A DNA stretch of 64,000 nt from a virus. Position numbers and translations under genes: made by a program. This document shows, piece after piece, positions 27,402 to 33,992 of the stretch. The stretch covers positions 1-64,000 of the IMG/VR virus record IMGVR_UViG_3300025687_000029. One strand, 5' to 3'. The notes under the pieces are model-generated. The model saw only the letters and a program-made list of their open reading frames with translations. It was not told where the DNA came from and ran no database searches. The first letter of the stretch is position 1; every line of letters starts with the position of its first letter.

Positions 27402-27605
27402 TTATTCAATTAAATCATCAATATCTATATTATACTCTTCTAATAATTCATGAATCTTACTCCAAGCCTTAGTATAATCATAATTAGTATGCTTAAATTC
27501 TCTCCAACCATTATGGACTAATTCCCATATAAAAGAAGCCATATTTTCAGATTGTAACATCCTTTTAGCTTCTTTTATATTATTTGTTTTAAATTCTGCT
27601 ATCAT
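27402..27605 (-). CDS. Unknown 67-residue protein between tRNA genes
   Basis: Helical, acidic at the end (AEFKTNNIKEAKRMLQSENM; FIWELVHNGWREFKHTNYDY; LLEEYNIDIDDLIE). It sits between tRNA-Thr and tRNA-Gln in the same orientation. Not recognised. Confidence 0.5.
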   Translation of the reverse strand: MIAEFKTNNIKEAKRMLQSENMASFIWELVHNGWREFKHTNYDYTKAWSKIHELLEEYNIDIDDLIE

Positions 27606-27619
27606 AATTATTAATTTAG

Positions 27620-27690
27620 TTGTCCCTCCAGGATTTGAACCTAGACAAGCAGAATCAGAATCTGCTATGCTACCATTACATCAAGGGACA
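27620..27690 (-). tRNA. tRNA-Gln (CUG)
   Basis: Minus-strand cloverleaf: acceptor TGTCCCT/AGGGACA (perfect), D-arm with ATGTAATGGTAGCAT, anticodon stem GCAGA/TCTGC with loop TTCTGAT (anticodon CTG), T-arm CTAGG TTCAAAT CCTGG. Discriminator A then CTA. A CUG anticodon serves a codon rare in such an AT-rich genome, which is odd. Confidence 0.85.
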
Positions 27691-27736
27691 TTGACCAGCT
27701 TTGCAGGGCTTCTATCATTAAACTAAACCCCTAAAT
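27691..27736 (-). other. Degenerate tRNA-like segment (possible tRNA-Cys remnant)
   Basis: Minus-strand GGGGTTTAGTTTAATGATAG resembles an acceptor plus D-arm, and CCTGCAAAG resembles a Cys anticodon loop (GCA). No matching T-arm or 3' acceptor follows, because tRNA-Gln begins at once. Probably a decayed tRNA. Confidence 0.3.
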
Positions 27737-27821
27737 AAAGTAAACTGCTTTGACCCACATATAACGTTCTATGTTTGAAGCAGACAGACAATGGTATCTG
27801 TGCTAATTCTAGCTTTACTTT
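27737..27821. ncRNA. Linker-free four-way junction RNA/DNA element
   Basis: Perfect stem AAAGTAAA (27737-27744)/TTTACTTT (27814-27821) encloses three adjacent hairpins with no unpaired bases between them: CTGCTT/AAGCAG (27745-27750/27778-27783, with inner ACATA/TATGT), ACAGA/TCTGT (27784-27788/27797-27801) and GCTA/TAGC (27802-27805/27810-27813). Strand is unknown; the neighbourhood is transcribed leftward. It resembles a cloverleaf but lacks tRNA loop signatures. Confidence 0.5.
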
Positions 27822-27823
27822 AG

Positions 27824-27900
27824 AGGCTCCTGATAGATTCGAACTATCTTCACAGACTTACAAATGTATAAAAAATTACACAAAATAATCCAATTTTGTT
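27824..27900 (-). other. tRNA-like element with intact T-arm but no matching acceptor 5' strand
   Basis: Minus strand ends with T-arm GATAG TTCGAAT CTATC, then AGGAGCC, T and CTA, exactly the 3' half of a tRNA. Upstream, CAAAA TTGGATTA TTTTG looks like a D-arm containing GG, and GTGTA/TACAT can frame an 8-base U-rich loop. No GGCTCCT acceptor partner was found nearby, so it may be a decayed, split or atypical tRNA. Confidence 0.4.
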
Positions 27901-27921
27901 TGATTTATTGTACATTATCTA

Positions 27922-28080
27922 CTAATCCTCATCATATATCTCCTGTACAGCATCACATTCAAAATCACCATAGCATTCCATACAAACTAAATTACCTTCC
28001 TTAGTAATAATATGCCAATCTTCATTCTCATCAATTAGCTTATTACATCTACTACATAGTTTTTCTTCTTCCATAATCAT
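27922..28080 (-). CDS. 52-residue zinc-finger-like small protein
   Basis: Begins MIMEEEKLCSRCNKLIDENE, and later has LVCMECYGDFECD. Two CxxC pairs separated by about 20 residues suggest a zinc ribbon. The acidic C-terminus is EIYDED. The start is one base from the next upstream stop. Function unknown. Confidence 0.55.
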   Translation of the reverse strand: MIMEEEKLCSRCNKLIDENEDWHIITKEGNLVCMECYGDFECDAVQEIYDED

Positions 28081-28344
28081 TTATTTAAAAGGTTGTGAAT
28101 AAGTTACTTTTCCATTTTCATCTATTACATAACTTCCCTCAGGCAAGTTCTTTTTAAAACTTTCAACTAATAATTCTATTTCTTCTTCAGATAAACCTAA
28201 CTTAGTATACATTTGTTTCACAAACATTATAATTCCAAATTTACCGGTAGCTATAATATTATTATGCTTTCTTTCTTCATCAGGAGTATCTGATAGCTCC
28301 ATTATTAGCTTTTCTATTTTATCTGTTTTAGATTCTTTAGTCAT
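28081..28344 (-). CDS. Unknown 87-residue helical protein
   Basis: Charged and helical, with MTKESKTDKIEKLIMELSDT and GLSEEEIELLVESFKKNLPE. Starts with a four-base overlap with the gene upstream. Not recognised. Confidence 0.5.
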   Translation of the reverse strand: MTKESKTDKIEKLIMELSDTPDEERKHNNIIATGKFGIIMFVKQMYTKLGLSEEEIELLVESFKKNLPEGSYVIDENGKVTYSQPFK

Positions 28345-28550
28345 TTTAAATTAACTTTAATGATTTCATTACATTCAGGACAGATAAATCTTTCCTTAGC
28401 TTTAATTCTAGATTTAAATACGCCAGACTGATTAATAAGTTTATTCTCTAATTTTTTAATTCTTACTTCAAGAAATTCAACTATCTCTGTAGTGGCTTGG
28501 AGCCTCTTCTCAAGACTATTAAACTTTAATCTCATCTCATCTTCATTCAT
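28341..28550 (-). CDS. Coiled-coil protein with C-terminal CxxC
   Basis: 69 residues. A heptad-like helix (KFNSLEKRLQATTEIVEFLE and RIKKLENKL) is followed by RFICPECNEIIKVNLK. Could be a small dimeric nucleic-acid or protein binder. It overlaps the previous gene by four bases. Function unknown. Confidence 0.5.
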   Translation of the reverse strand: MNEDEMRLKFNSLEKRLQATTEIVEFLEVRIKKLENKLINQSGVFKSRIKAKERFICPECNEIIKVNLK

Positions 28551-28984
28551 AATACTCCAACTTGAGTTAATACTTTCTTTAATTCACTAATATTCTTTAT
28601 GGTTCCTTTAAAAAGCTGTTCTCTTATAGATTGTCTGTTCTTACCTAAATCTTCCCAATATTCTATAATAATATCTTGAGAGTATTTATCAAAGTCTAAT
28701 TCATACCAAGAGTGTCCTTCTGGAAACTCATGAATTACTGTTTGAAATATAATTTGATCAGAATAATCCTTAACCTTTCTAAACCCTAAATCTTCTATGT
28801 CAGAAGAGCCTAGGTACTTTACTCTAATTCTATCTTTAATATCTAAATCATAAGAAATATCTTCAAAATCTGACCATCCAATTATTTCAAACTTTGAATA
28901 TGCACCTTTAGAGAAATGTTCATATTCAAAACCTACATAAAATTCTGAAATATCAGGAGTATAATATTTATTTTCTTCTTCCAT
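28547..28984 (-). CDS. Unknown 145-residue acidic protein
   Basis: Aromatic, acidic and beta-rich at the start (YTPDISEFYVGFEYEHFSKG), helical at the end (NRQSIREQLFKGTIKNISEL). Similar small proteins with the YVGFEYE opening are frequent in Bacteroidota phages, but no function is known to me. Confidence 0.5.
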   Translation of the reverse strand: MEEENKYYTPDISEFYVGFEYEHFSKGAYSKFEIIGWSDFEDISYDLDIKDRIRVKYLGSSDIEDLGFRKVKDYSDQIIFQTVIHEFPEGHSWYELDFDKYSQDIIIEYWEDLGKNRQSIREQLFKGTIKNISELKKVLTQVGVL

Positions 28985-29019
28985 AGTATTTATTTAAATA
29001 AAGTATCTAATTTAGATGT

Positions 29020-29232
29020 TTATTGGGAGTTTTTACTATATTCTGATATTAACAGTTCATAATCCTCATCTCTATTAGATTTAGATTCATATGCTATAGT
29101 TGTTGATCTATTATGACCTAAATATAATTCTATACGATAGTATGTAGAGTTATATAAATCATCAGTCCAGGTATATATTCTCCATAAGCCTGTAAGATCA
29201 ATATATCCATTATTTTCTCTTAGCTTAATCAT
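29020..29232 (-). CDS. Unknown 70-residue protein, first gene of the leftward arm
   Basis: Beta-rich (NGYIDLTGLWRIYTWTDDLY; NSTYYRIELYLGHNRS). Being nearest the divergent control region it is likely expressed early. Function not recognised. Confidence 0.5.
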   Translation of the reverse strand: MIKLRENNGYIDLTGLWRIYTWTDDLYNSTYYRIELYLGHNRSTTIAYESKSNRDEDYELLISEYSKNSQ

Positions 29233-29693
29233 AAGTTATATCTTTAATTCAACAACAGTACAAATATATAAAATAAAATAGTAAAAACAATACCCCCGGT
29301 ATAAAATTATTTAAAAAAGATACCCCCTATTGGATTATATGTGAATGGGTATGGTTAAGAGGAAATAAAATTATATAGTGATGAGAGTGGGGGTTATACT
29401 ATCCTCCAACCCCCTATCAAATCTTAGTGGGGGTAATACCTACCCTTCATTTGAGTCACGCTTATACTCTGAATTAGGCGGATATTGTCCAGCATGAACT
29501 GAGTGAATCATGCAACCTTATAAACTGATCCTCTTTGGGAAGGCAATCAGTTATAACCTTATTGTTAATGAACAGTAAGGCAATGTAACTGATGAAATTA
29601 GCTGGTTAACAGCTTGCGTACTCCAAAGAGGATTAGTATTTACAACTATTATCTTCAAATTGTATTCATTTATAAACCAAAACTTATATTATT
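29233..29693. promoter_or_regulatory. Divergent control region with inverted C-run repeats
   Basis: 461 gene-free bases between leftward and rightward arms. TACCCCC occurs at 29291-29297 and 29321-29327, and its inverse GGGGGT(T/A)ATA at 29389-29398 and 29429-29438, all in very AT-rich sequence. GGGGGTT/AACCCCC (29389-29395/29408-29414) can also form a hairpin. This looks like a two-by-two operator array or origin. The right half holds the folded element 29492-29632. Confidence 0.55.
29492..29632 (+). ncRNA. Pseudoknotted structured RNA/leader upstream of first rightward gene
   Basis: Hairpins GCATGA/TCATGC (29492-29497/29508-29513), AACTGAT/ATCAGTT (29523-29529/29546-29552), CCTTA/TAAGG with inner TGTT/AACA (29557-29580) and AGCTG/CAGCT (29600-29614). 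The loop of the second, TCCTCTTTGG (29529-29538), is perfectly complementary to CCAAAGAGGA (29623-29632), giving a 10-bp long-range pseudoknot. It may regulate or precede the gene at 29694. Confidence 0.55.
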
Positions 29694-29981
29694 ATGGCAA
29701 CTGTAGCTAATGCTTCTAACGAAGCTAAATTTACTAAAGATCAAGAGTATGTTATCAGAATAACAGGCTTCACTTATGTTAAGGAGTGGGCATTGATTAA
29801 AGGTACAGAAGAAAGTACTGGTGAAAAGATTGGTGTTATCATTGGTGATAAAATGTCCTTTGGCATGCGTGATATGTTTGAGTTAAAGAACTCTGAAGGT
29901 ATCAAGGCAGGTTTCTCAGGTGAGAAGATCATCAATGGTAAGACATACAACCAGTTCTACTTAACTGAAATATTATTCTAA
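29694..29981 (+). CDS. Unknown 95-residue early protein, possible OB-like fold
   Basis: First gene of the rightward arm. It is beta-rich (QEYVIRITGFTYVKEWALIK; GEKIGVIIGDKMSFGMRDMF; INGKTYNQFYLTEILF). G+C use is slightly higher and codons more uniform than in its neighbours, as in a highly expressed gene. It is preceded by the folded leader and followed directly by a terminator, so it forms its own short transcript. Function not recognised; its strand pattern recalls the protein at 36771-37142. Confidence 0.55.
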   Translation: MATVANASNEAKFTKDQEYVIRITGFTYVKEWALIKGTEESTGEKIGVIIGDKMSFGMRDMFELKNSEGIKAGFSGEKIINGKTYNQFYLTEILF

Positions 29982-30004
29982 AAGGGATTTAGTTCCCTTT
30001 TTTT
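29981..30004 (+). terminator. Rho-independent terminator
   Basis: AAAGGGA/TCCCTTT with a 6-base loop followed by TTTTCTTTTT, directly after the stop codon of the first rightward gene. Confidence 0.85.
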
Positions 30005-30041
30005 CTTTTTATATTTACTTATTACACATAAGACTAATGCT

Positions 30042-30260
30042 ATGACTAAGACAATATCTAAGACTTGTATTATTTGTAAAAAAACTATTTTAATGATTGT
30101 ATCTATTGAAGGATATAATAATTGGATTAATGGTGAAACTATTCAATCCTCTCTACCTGAATTATCAGTCCATAATACAGAAATGTTGATTACTGGTATG
30201 TGTGGTATATGTTCTGATGATTTAGATCTTGAACTAATTAATGAATTAGACAATGAATAA
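30042..30260 (+). CDS. Cys-containing 72-residue protein
   Basis: TISKTCIICKKTILMIVSIE gives one CxxC, and GMCGICSDDLDLE another, so a zinc ribbon is likely. The acidic end overlaps the start of the next gene by eight bases. Function unknown. Confidence 0.5.
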   Translation: MTKTISKTCIICKKTILMIVSIEGYNNWINGETIQSSLPELSVHNTEMLITGMCGICSDDLDLELINELDNE

Positions 30261-30435
30261 AGCCAGTAGAAGATTTACAAGTTACAAAACAGCTAAAAAG
30301 TTTGCTGAATTTGTAAAAGGAGAATTAAAAGATTTACGTAAAATAAAAGGGTCTAAATCTAATTTTAAAGTTATTTATGATAAGAATTACGTAAAATCTA
30401 TACCCATAACTGATTGGGATGAACAATTTTATTAA
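30253..30435 (+). CDS. Basic 60-residue protein
   Basis: Lys/Arg-rich (MNKASRRFTSYKTAKKFAEF; LRKIKGSKSNFKVIYDKNYV), with a C-terminal beta segment. Could bind nucleic acid. Function unknown. Confidence 0.5.
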   Translation: MNKASRRFTSYKTAKKFAEFVKGELKDLRKIKGSKSNFKVIYDKNYVKSIPITDWDEQFY

Positions 30436-30568
30436 CCAAAAAACTCAATAACTTCCCAAGATGTTGAGGGCACCAGTTTCTTTGATTAACACACGAACCA
30501 ATATATAGGTACAGGGGATGGAATCAAAGTTTTAGGTGTAAAACACAATCAATTAAAATTTAACAATC
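30436..30568 (+). promoter_or_regulatory. Structured 5' leader of the 50-residue gene
   Basis: CTCAA/TTGAG (with inner CTT/AAG) is followed by CACC ... GGTG (30471-30474/30535-30538) enclosing CTTTGATT/AATCAAAG (30480-30487/30522-30529). The symmetric stems suggest a folded RNA leader or riboregulator. Nothing else is visible in the stretch. Confidence 0.4.
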
Positions 30569-30721
30569 ATGGAAATAACAAACGCTTATTACTTCTACAT
30601 CACTGATGTAGGTACATTCGGAAGACTAACTCATGGAGTAGATTGTAAAGATCATGATCTACTTGAAGATAATGAACCATATCATCTAATACAAGATGGT
30701 AAGATTGAAGTAATTTATTAA
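30569..30721 (+). CDS. 50-residue small protein
   Basis: Begins MEITNAYYFYITDVGTFGRL; ends LIQDGKIEVIY. It is framed by a structured leader and a terminator (30729-30748), supporting a real monocistronic gene. Function unknown. Confidence 0.55.
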   Translation: MEITNAYYFYITDVGTFGRLTHGVDCKDHDLLEDNEPYHLIQDGKIEVIY

Positions 30722-30728
30722 CCATAAT

Positions 30729-30753
30729 ACTCCTCAGAAATGGGGAGTTTTTT
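30729..30753 (+). terminator. Rho-independent terminator
   Basis: ACTCC/GGAGT stem (30729-30733/30744-30748) followed by a TTTTT run. Confidence 0.75.
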
Positions 30754-30899
30754 CAATAGTTCATTTCGCCTATCAGTAAATCATTGATTATCAATGGATA
30801 GTAAAAAAATAAAAGTGTATATATACCACTTAGATTTTTTTATAACTATTCTGATTATCAATCTTTTATAAATAGCCAAAATGAACTATTGTATTTTTG
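30754..30899. promoter_or_regulatory. Inverted-repeat locus and promoter next to RepL-like gene (candidate origin)
   Basis: A 13-bp perfect inverted repeat CAATAGTTCATTT (30754-30766)/AAATGAACTATTG (30879-30891) bounds the segment. Inside are palindrome CATTGATTATCAATG (30782-30796), an 11-bp direct repeat TGATTATCAAT (30785-30795 and 30852-30862), and hairpin AAGTG/CACTT. TATTTTTG (30892-30899) matches the Bacteroidota -7 box TAnnTTTG and reads into the gene at 30924. Confidence 0.55.
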
Positions 30900-30923
30900 T
30901 CCCTTTATTTATACCTTTACAAA

Positions 30924-31391
30924 ATGAAAGAAATTAAAGAAATTAATCCTTTTATATGTGAACAACAAATTGAAGTTTTTTCATATAAAAAGACAGAAAC
31001 ATTAGGTAATCCTGATATTGATGGTATAAATAGAATAACTACTATTAATACTAGTAAATTAATGGATAGGTCTAATAAGGTTAATATCTATATGACTCCT
31101 GAACTTAGACAAATTTATATGTTATTAACTGAAACCAGTCATAAGTTATTAAGATATATTGAAGGTATTCTACAATATAATCAAGATGTGATTAAAATTA
31201 ATGTAGATAAGTTTATGAAGGAAGGTTTAATAAAGTCTAAAGCTACTGTTTATAAAGCTATTGAAGAATTATGTAGATATGGATTTATTACTAAATATCA
31301 TAAACAAACTTATTACTGGATTAATCCTTTAAGATTTTTTAATGGTAATAGAATAGTCAAATATCCTGAGAATTTGGTTATTAAAGAGTGA
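30924..31391 (+). CDS. RepL-like winged-helix replication initiator or regulator
   Basis: 155 residues from ATG 30924; an upstream TTG is inside the promoter and unlikely. The region KVNIYMTPELRQIYMLLTET, then FMKEGLIKSKATVYKAIEEL and CRYGFITKYHKQTYYWINPL is a winged helix ending in the INP motif typical of plasmid RepL proteins (YxINPxxxFxG; here RFFNGNRI). RepL-type genes occur in crAss-like phages and have been linked to plasmid-like replication. The inverted-repeat locus immediately upstream is a natural binding site or origin. It could instead be a transcription regulator. Confidence 0.6.
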   Translation: MKEIKEINPFICEQQIEVFSYKKTETLGNPDIDGINRITTINTSKLMDRSNKVNIYMTPELRQIYMLLTETSHKLLRYIEGILQYNQDVIKINVDKFMKEGLIKSKATVYKAIEELCRYGFITKYHKQTYYWINPLRFFNGNRIVKYPENLVIKE

Positions 31392-31512
31392 TTTAAAATG
31401 CTGTAAGTGGTGGATTATCACCCAACCATATCTTCCCCTAAACTTCAAAAATATCATAAATACCAAAATATTGCTTTTAATACCAATTCTAAACCCTAAA
31501 TTAAATAAAGAT

Positions 31513-31788
31513 ATGAAAATAGAAATAATAAACAAACCAATGTTATGTTGGGATAATGATGAATCAGAAGCTAGAGAATACCATGTACTAGCTAAAGTTA
31601 CTGAATGTAATAGTAATTATCCATTCAAAGTTGTAGTTAACGAAAATACTTACAAAAGAACAAAAATCAAAGCCAGGCCTGGTCAGGCAGGGGGATTTAA
31701 AAACGCTAAACCTCTACCAGAAGTAACTGAATTAACAGTAGCTGAAATATCTAAATTATTAGGAAAAACAGTTAAAATCATTAAATAA
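31513..31788 (+). CDS. Unknown 91-residue protein
   Basis: Start ATG 31513 chosen over an upstream TTG. EYHVLAKVTECNSNYPFKVV then YKRTKIKARPGQAGGFKNA and a helix (VAEISKLLGKTVKII). Basic middle part. Function unknown. Confidence 0.5.
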   Translation: MKIEIINKPMLCWDNDESEAREYHVLAKVTECNSNYPFKVVVNENTYKRTKIKARPGQAGGFKNAKPLPEVTELTVAEISKLLGKTVKIIK

Positions 31789-31845
31789 TTGAGAAGATTA
31801 AACTACTCCCTTTATTAACTATTATGAATTTAAACCATAACAACT

Positions 31846-32094
31846 ATGAACATATATCTACTAAAACAAGACCTTATAACAGGAAAAGATACCTATAACT
31901 CAGCAATAGTTATAGCAGATACAATAGAAGAAGCTAAAAGTATTCATCCTGCTAATTATACAGATAAAAACTATTGGTGTGAATATACCTGGCCTTCTAG
32001 AGATCAATTAGATCATATCAAAGTAATTCAATTGGGAATTGCTTATGCTCACCTAAAGAAAGGTGTAGTATTATCATCATTAAATATAGATTAA
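31846..32094 (+). CDS. Phage protein of the small NIYLLKQD type
   Basis: 82 residues. The pattern MNIYLLKQDLITGKDTYNSA, then IVIADTIEEAKSIHP and a Trp-containing segment belongs to a small protein type common in many phages, of unknown function. It appears complete. Confidence 0.5.
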   Translation: MNIYLLKQDLITGKDTYNSAIVIADTIEEAKSIHPANYTDKNYWCEYTWPSRDQLDHIKVIQLGIAYAHLKKGVVLSSLNID

Positions 32095-32111
32095 ACTTAA
32101 AAAGAACTACT

Positions 32112-32375
32112 ATGAAAGTCCTATTTACAGATACATGTAATATGTTTGAATCAGCTAACCCTGTTGCAAACTTAGTCGAAGTATTTAATACTTCTGAAAC
32201 TATAATGAAGAAATTAGAATTATCTCAGGTTGGAGTCAGTCGAAGAGGTGGATCTTGGCGTGAAATAATGGATGATGGAAATATTAAATTTAATCACCTA
32301 TCTAAAGGTAAAAAAAGTGATTATGATTCTAGTGACTATGATCTAGAGTATAAATTAATTAGTGGAAATTATTAA
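32112..32375 (+). CDS. Unknown 87-residue protein
   Basis: Mixed alpha/beta with MKVLFTDTCNMFESANPVAN and RRGGSWREIMDDGNIKFNHL. Not recognised. Confidence 0.45.
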   Translation: MKVLFTDTCNMFESANPVANLVEVFNTSETIMKKLELSQVGVSRRGGSWREIMDDGNIKFNHLSKGKKSDYDSSDYDLEYKLISGNY

Positions 32376-32392
32376 TTCTAAACTTAAGAATT

Positions 32393-32644
32393 ATGACAAT
32401 CTCATTAATACTTATAATTATATTATTAAGTTGTATAGCCACATTAGCATTTGTTAAAATAAACAGATTTATTGTATTATTGATGTGTACATCAGTATTA
32501 GTAAATATTCTAACATTGATGGATTATACAACAAAAGAAACCTACCAAAAAGCTCTAACTAATAACCCTTATGAAATGGTTATATTATATGATATTGAAA
32601 AACAACCAGTAGATACAATCTATAAACTAAAGAAAGATGAATAA
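32393..32644 (+). CDS. Small membrane protein
   Basis: 83 residues with two hydrophobic spans (LILIIILLSCIATLAFVKIN and FIVLLMCTSVLVNILTLM) and a cytoplasmic or periplasmic tail. No family recognised; a membrane role in superinfection or lysis is possible. Confidence 0.5.
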   Translation: MTISLILIIILLSCIATLAFVKINRFIVLLMCTSVLVNILTLMDYTTKETYQKALTNNPYEMVILYDIEKQPVDTIYKLKKDE

Positions 32645-32696
32645 ACTACCAAAATAGTTTGAAAATAGATGGTTTTAACTTTAAAAAACTAAAATT

Positions 32697-32870
32697 ATGT
32701 ATACAGAAGAACAAGCAAAAGAATTAGCTGAAAACTTAGACATTCTTTCTAATGGAAGTGTTCAATATATAGTAGAATTTTTATTATCTAATAAAGATAG
32801 AACTATAGAAGAAATGATAGAGCATACTAACTATGCAGTTGATATGCTGATAAACTGTATTGAAGAATAA
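32697..32870 (+). CDS. 57-residue helical protein
   Basis: Begins MYTEEQAKELAENLDILSNG, then YIVEFLLSNKDRTIEEMIEH. Acidic and helical. Last gene before the large structured non-coding stretch. Function unknown. Confidence 0.5.
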   Translation: MYTEEQAKELAENLDILSNGSVQYIVEFLLSNKDRTIEEMIEHTNYAVDMLINCIEE

Positions 32871-32881
32871 AGTGCCATATT

Positions 32882-33650
32882 GCACATACTCATCCTAAAT
32901 GGTTGCCATGCTATAATTATTAGGTATGTGCTGTCAACACTTTAATACAATCTTTTGGTGGTTGGTTTACGTGGAGAATATGGATTGGGGAAAGTATTGG
33001 TGAAAGGCCAATAATTAGATTGTATTTTAAACAATGATAATGTTAGCAAATCGTTGTACCTAAAAAGGTTTTATAGCTAACGGCAAACTCTAAATTAACA
33101 CCAAGAGTTATTTTGGTCATAAGTAGATTCATTTCATCTACATTGCGTCCCACTCTGAAAGGAGATTAAGCTGAATTGACAGTCTCGCAGTAATTTATTA
33201 GAATTTTATAATCAAGATTTAGGAGGTGTTATAGGGGATATAGTAATTAAGTGGAAAATCAGGGTCTTCATCGTCGCTGTTGTCTGTTCGAGCCAGGCTA
33301 TCCCCACTAATTAACAATATTCGATAGGGGTATGGAACATCACTATACTAATTCTAGTTAATGCGAATTATATAAAATGGAAACCTTTATATACTAGATT
33401 TAAAAAGGTGAAAACTTGGTAATAAATTAATCTCCTTTTACCAAGGATCATTATAGATATAGACTTTGGAGCCATATTAACTTATTTCTATAGATAAATC
33501 TAGTGAGTAAGTTTCTAAGTTATTATGGATGATAGAACGATAACTGAAGCTAGTTAAACTAAGAGTAAAATAAACTCCAAGTAGTTAGTCTACAATTGTC
33601 TCAATAAGATGGTTTAGGGTTTAATCCAAATTGAGAACTCTTAGTTTATT
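32882..33650 (+). ncRNA. Large ornate structured RNA locus with embedded tRNA-like element
   Basis: This 830-base gene-free stretch is dense in perfect stems. They are GCACATAC/GTATGTGC (32882-32889/32924-32931), AATACAATCT/AGATTGTATT (32944-32953/33017-33026), and a pseudoknot of CAATGAT/ATCGTTG (33032-33038/33050-33056) with GTTAGC/GCTAAC (33042-33047/33076-33081). Others are AACTCT/AGAGTT (33086-33109), GTAGAT/ATCTAC (33123-33141), ACCTTT/AAAGGT (33383-33409) and CTTGGTAA/TTACCAAG (33415-33445). TAAACTAAGAGT/ACTCTTAGTTTA (33555-33566/33637-33648) encloses two hairpins and is followed by a T-run. A tRNA-like element sits at 33234-33306. Size and tRNA association recall GOLLD/ROOL RNAs. Confidence 0.55.
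33234..33306 (+). other. tRNA-like structure with perfect acceptor and T-arm
   Basis: Acceptor GGGGATA/TATCCCC (7 perfect pairs), T-arm GTCTG TTCGAGC CAGGC, discriminator A then CTA. The 41 bases between acceptor and T-arm equal the canonical spacing, but I find no convincing D-stem or anticodon stem. It may be a pseudo-tRNA or a purposeful tRNA mimic inside the larger RNA. Confidence 0.55.
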
Positions 33651-33700
33651 TTTAATAAAAAACTAATTAACAATTAAATATTCACAAAAAATTTAAAGTT

Positions 33701-33985
33701 ATGAATGTATTTTATTCAATGATATTACTAACACCTAAGCAATTTATTGATAAGTTTAAAATTTATGATACAATTGTTTTAGGTGCATTAAATGAAACTA
33801 ATGTAAAAGGGCTAAGTAATGATTTTTACGTAGATAAAGTCTTACCTAAAGTTAGAGAATCAATACCTAATTTAAGTATTGCTGCGAAGCCAATTACTAA
33901 AGACAGAACCCTATGGCTTATCTCTACTAAAAATTTAGATAAAGAGAATATAAAACAATTAAATATAGTATTAACTAAAATTTAA
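33701..33985 (+). CDS. Unknown 94-residue protein
   Basis: MILLTPKQFIDKFKIYDTIV then ISTKNLDKENIKQLNIVLTK. First gene after the structured RNA locus. Basic alpha/beta. Not recognised. Confidence 0.45.
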   Translation: MNVFYSMILLTPKQFIDKFKIYDTIVLGALNETNVKGLSNDFYVDKVLPKVRESIPNLSIAAKPITKDRTLWLISTKNLDKENIKQLNIVLTKI

Positions 33986-33992
33986 AGGAGTT

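Noticed and set aside
31392-31512. Possible terminator GGTG/CACC at 31.4 kb
   Set aside because: Four-bp stem without a T-run; too weak to call.
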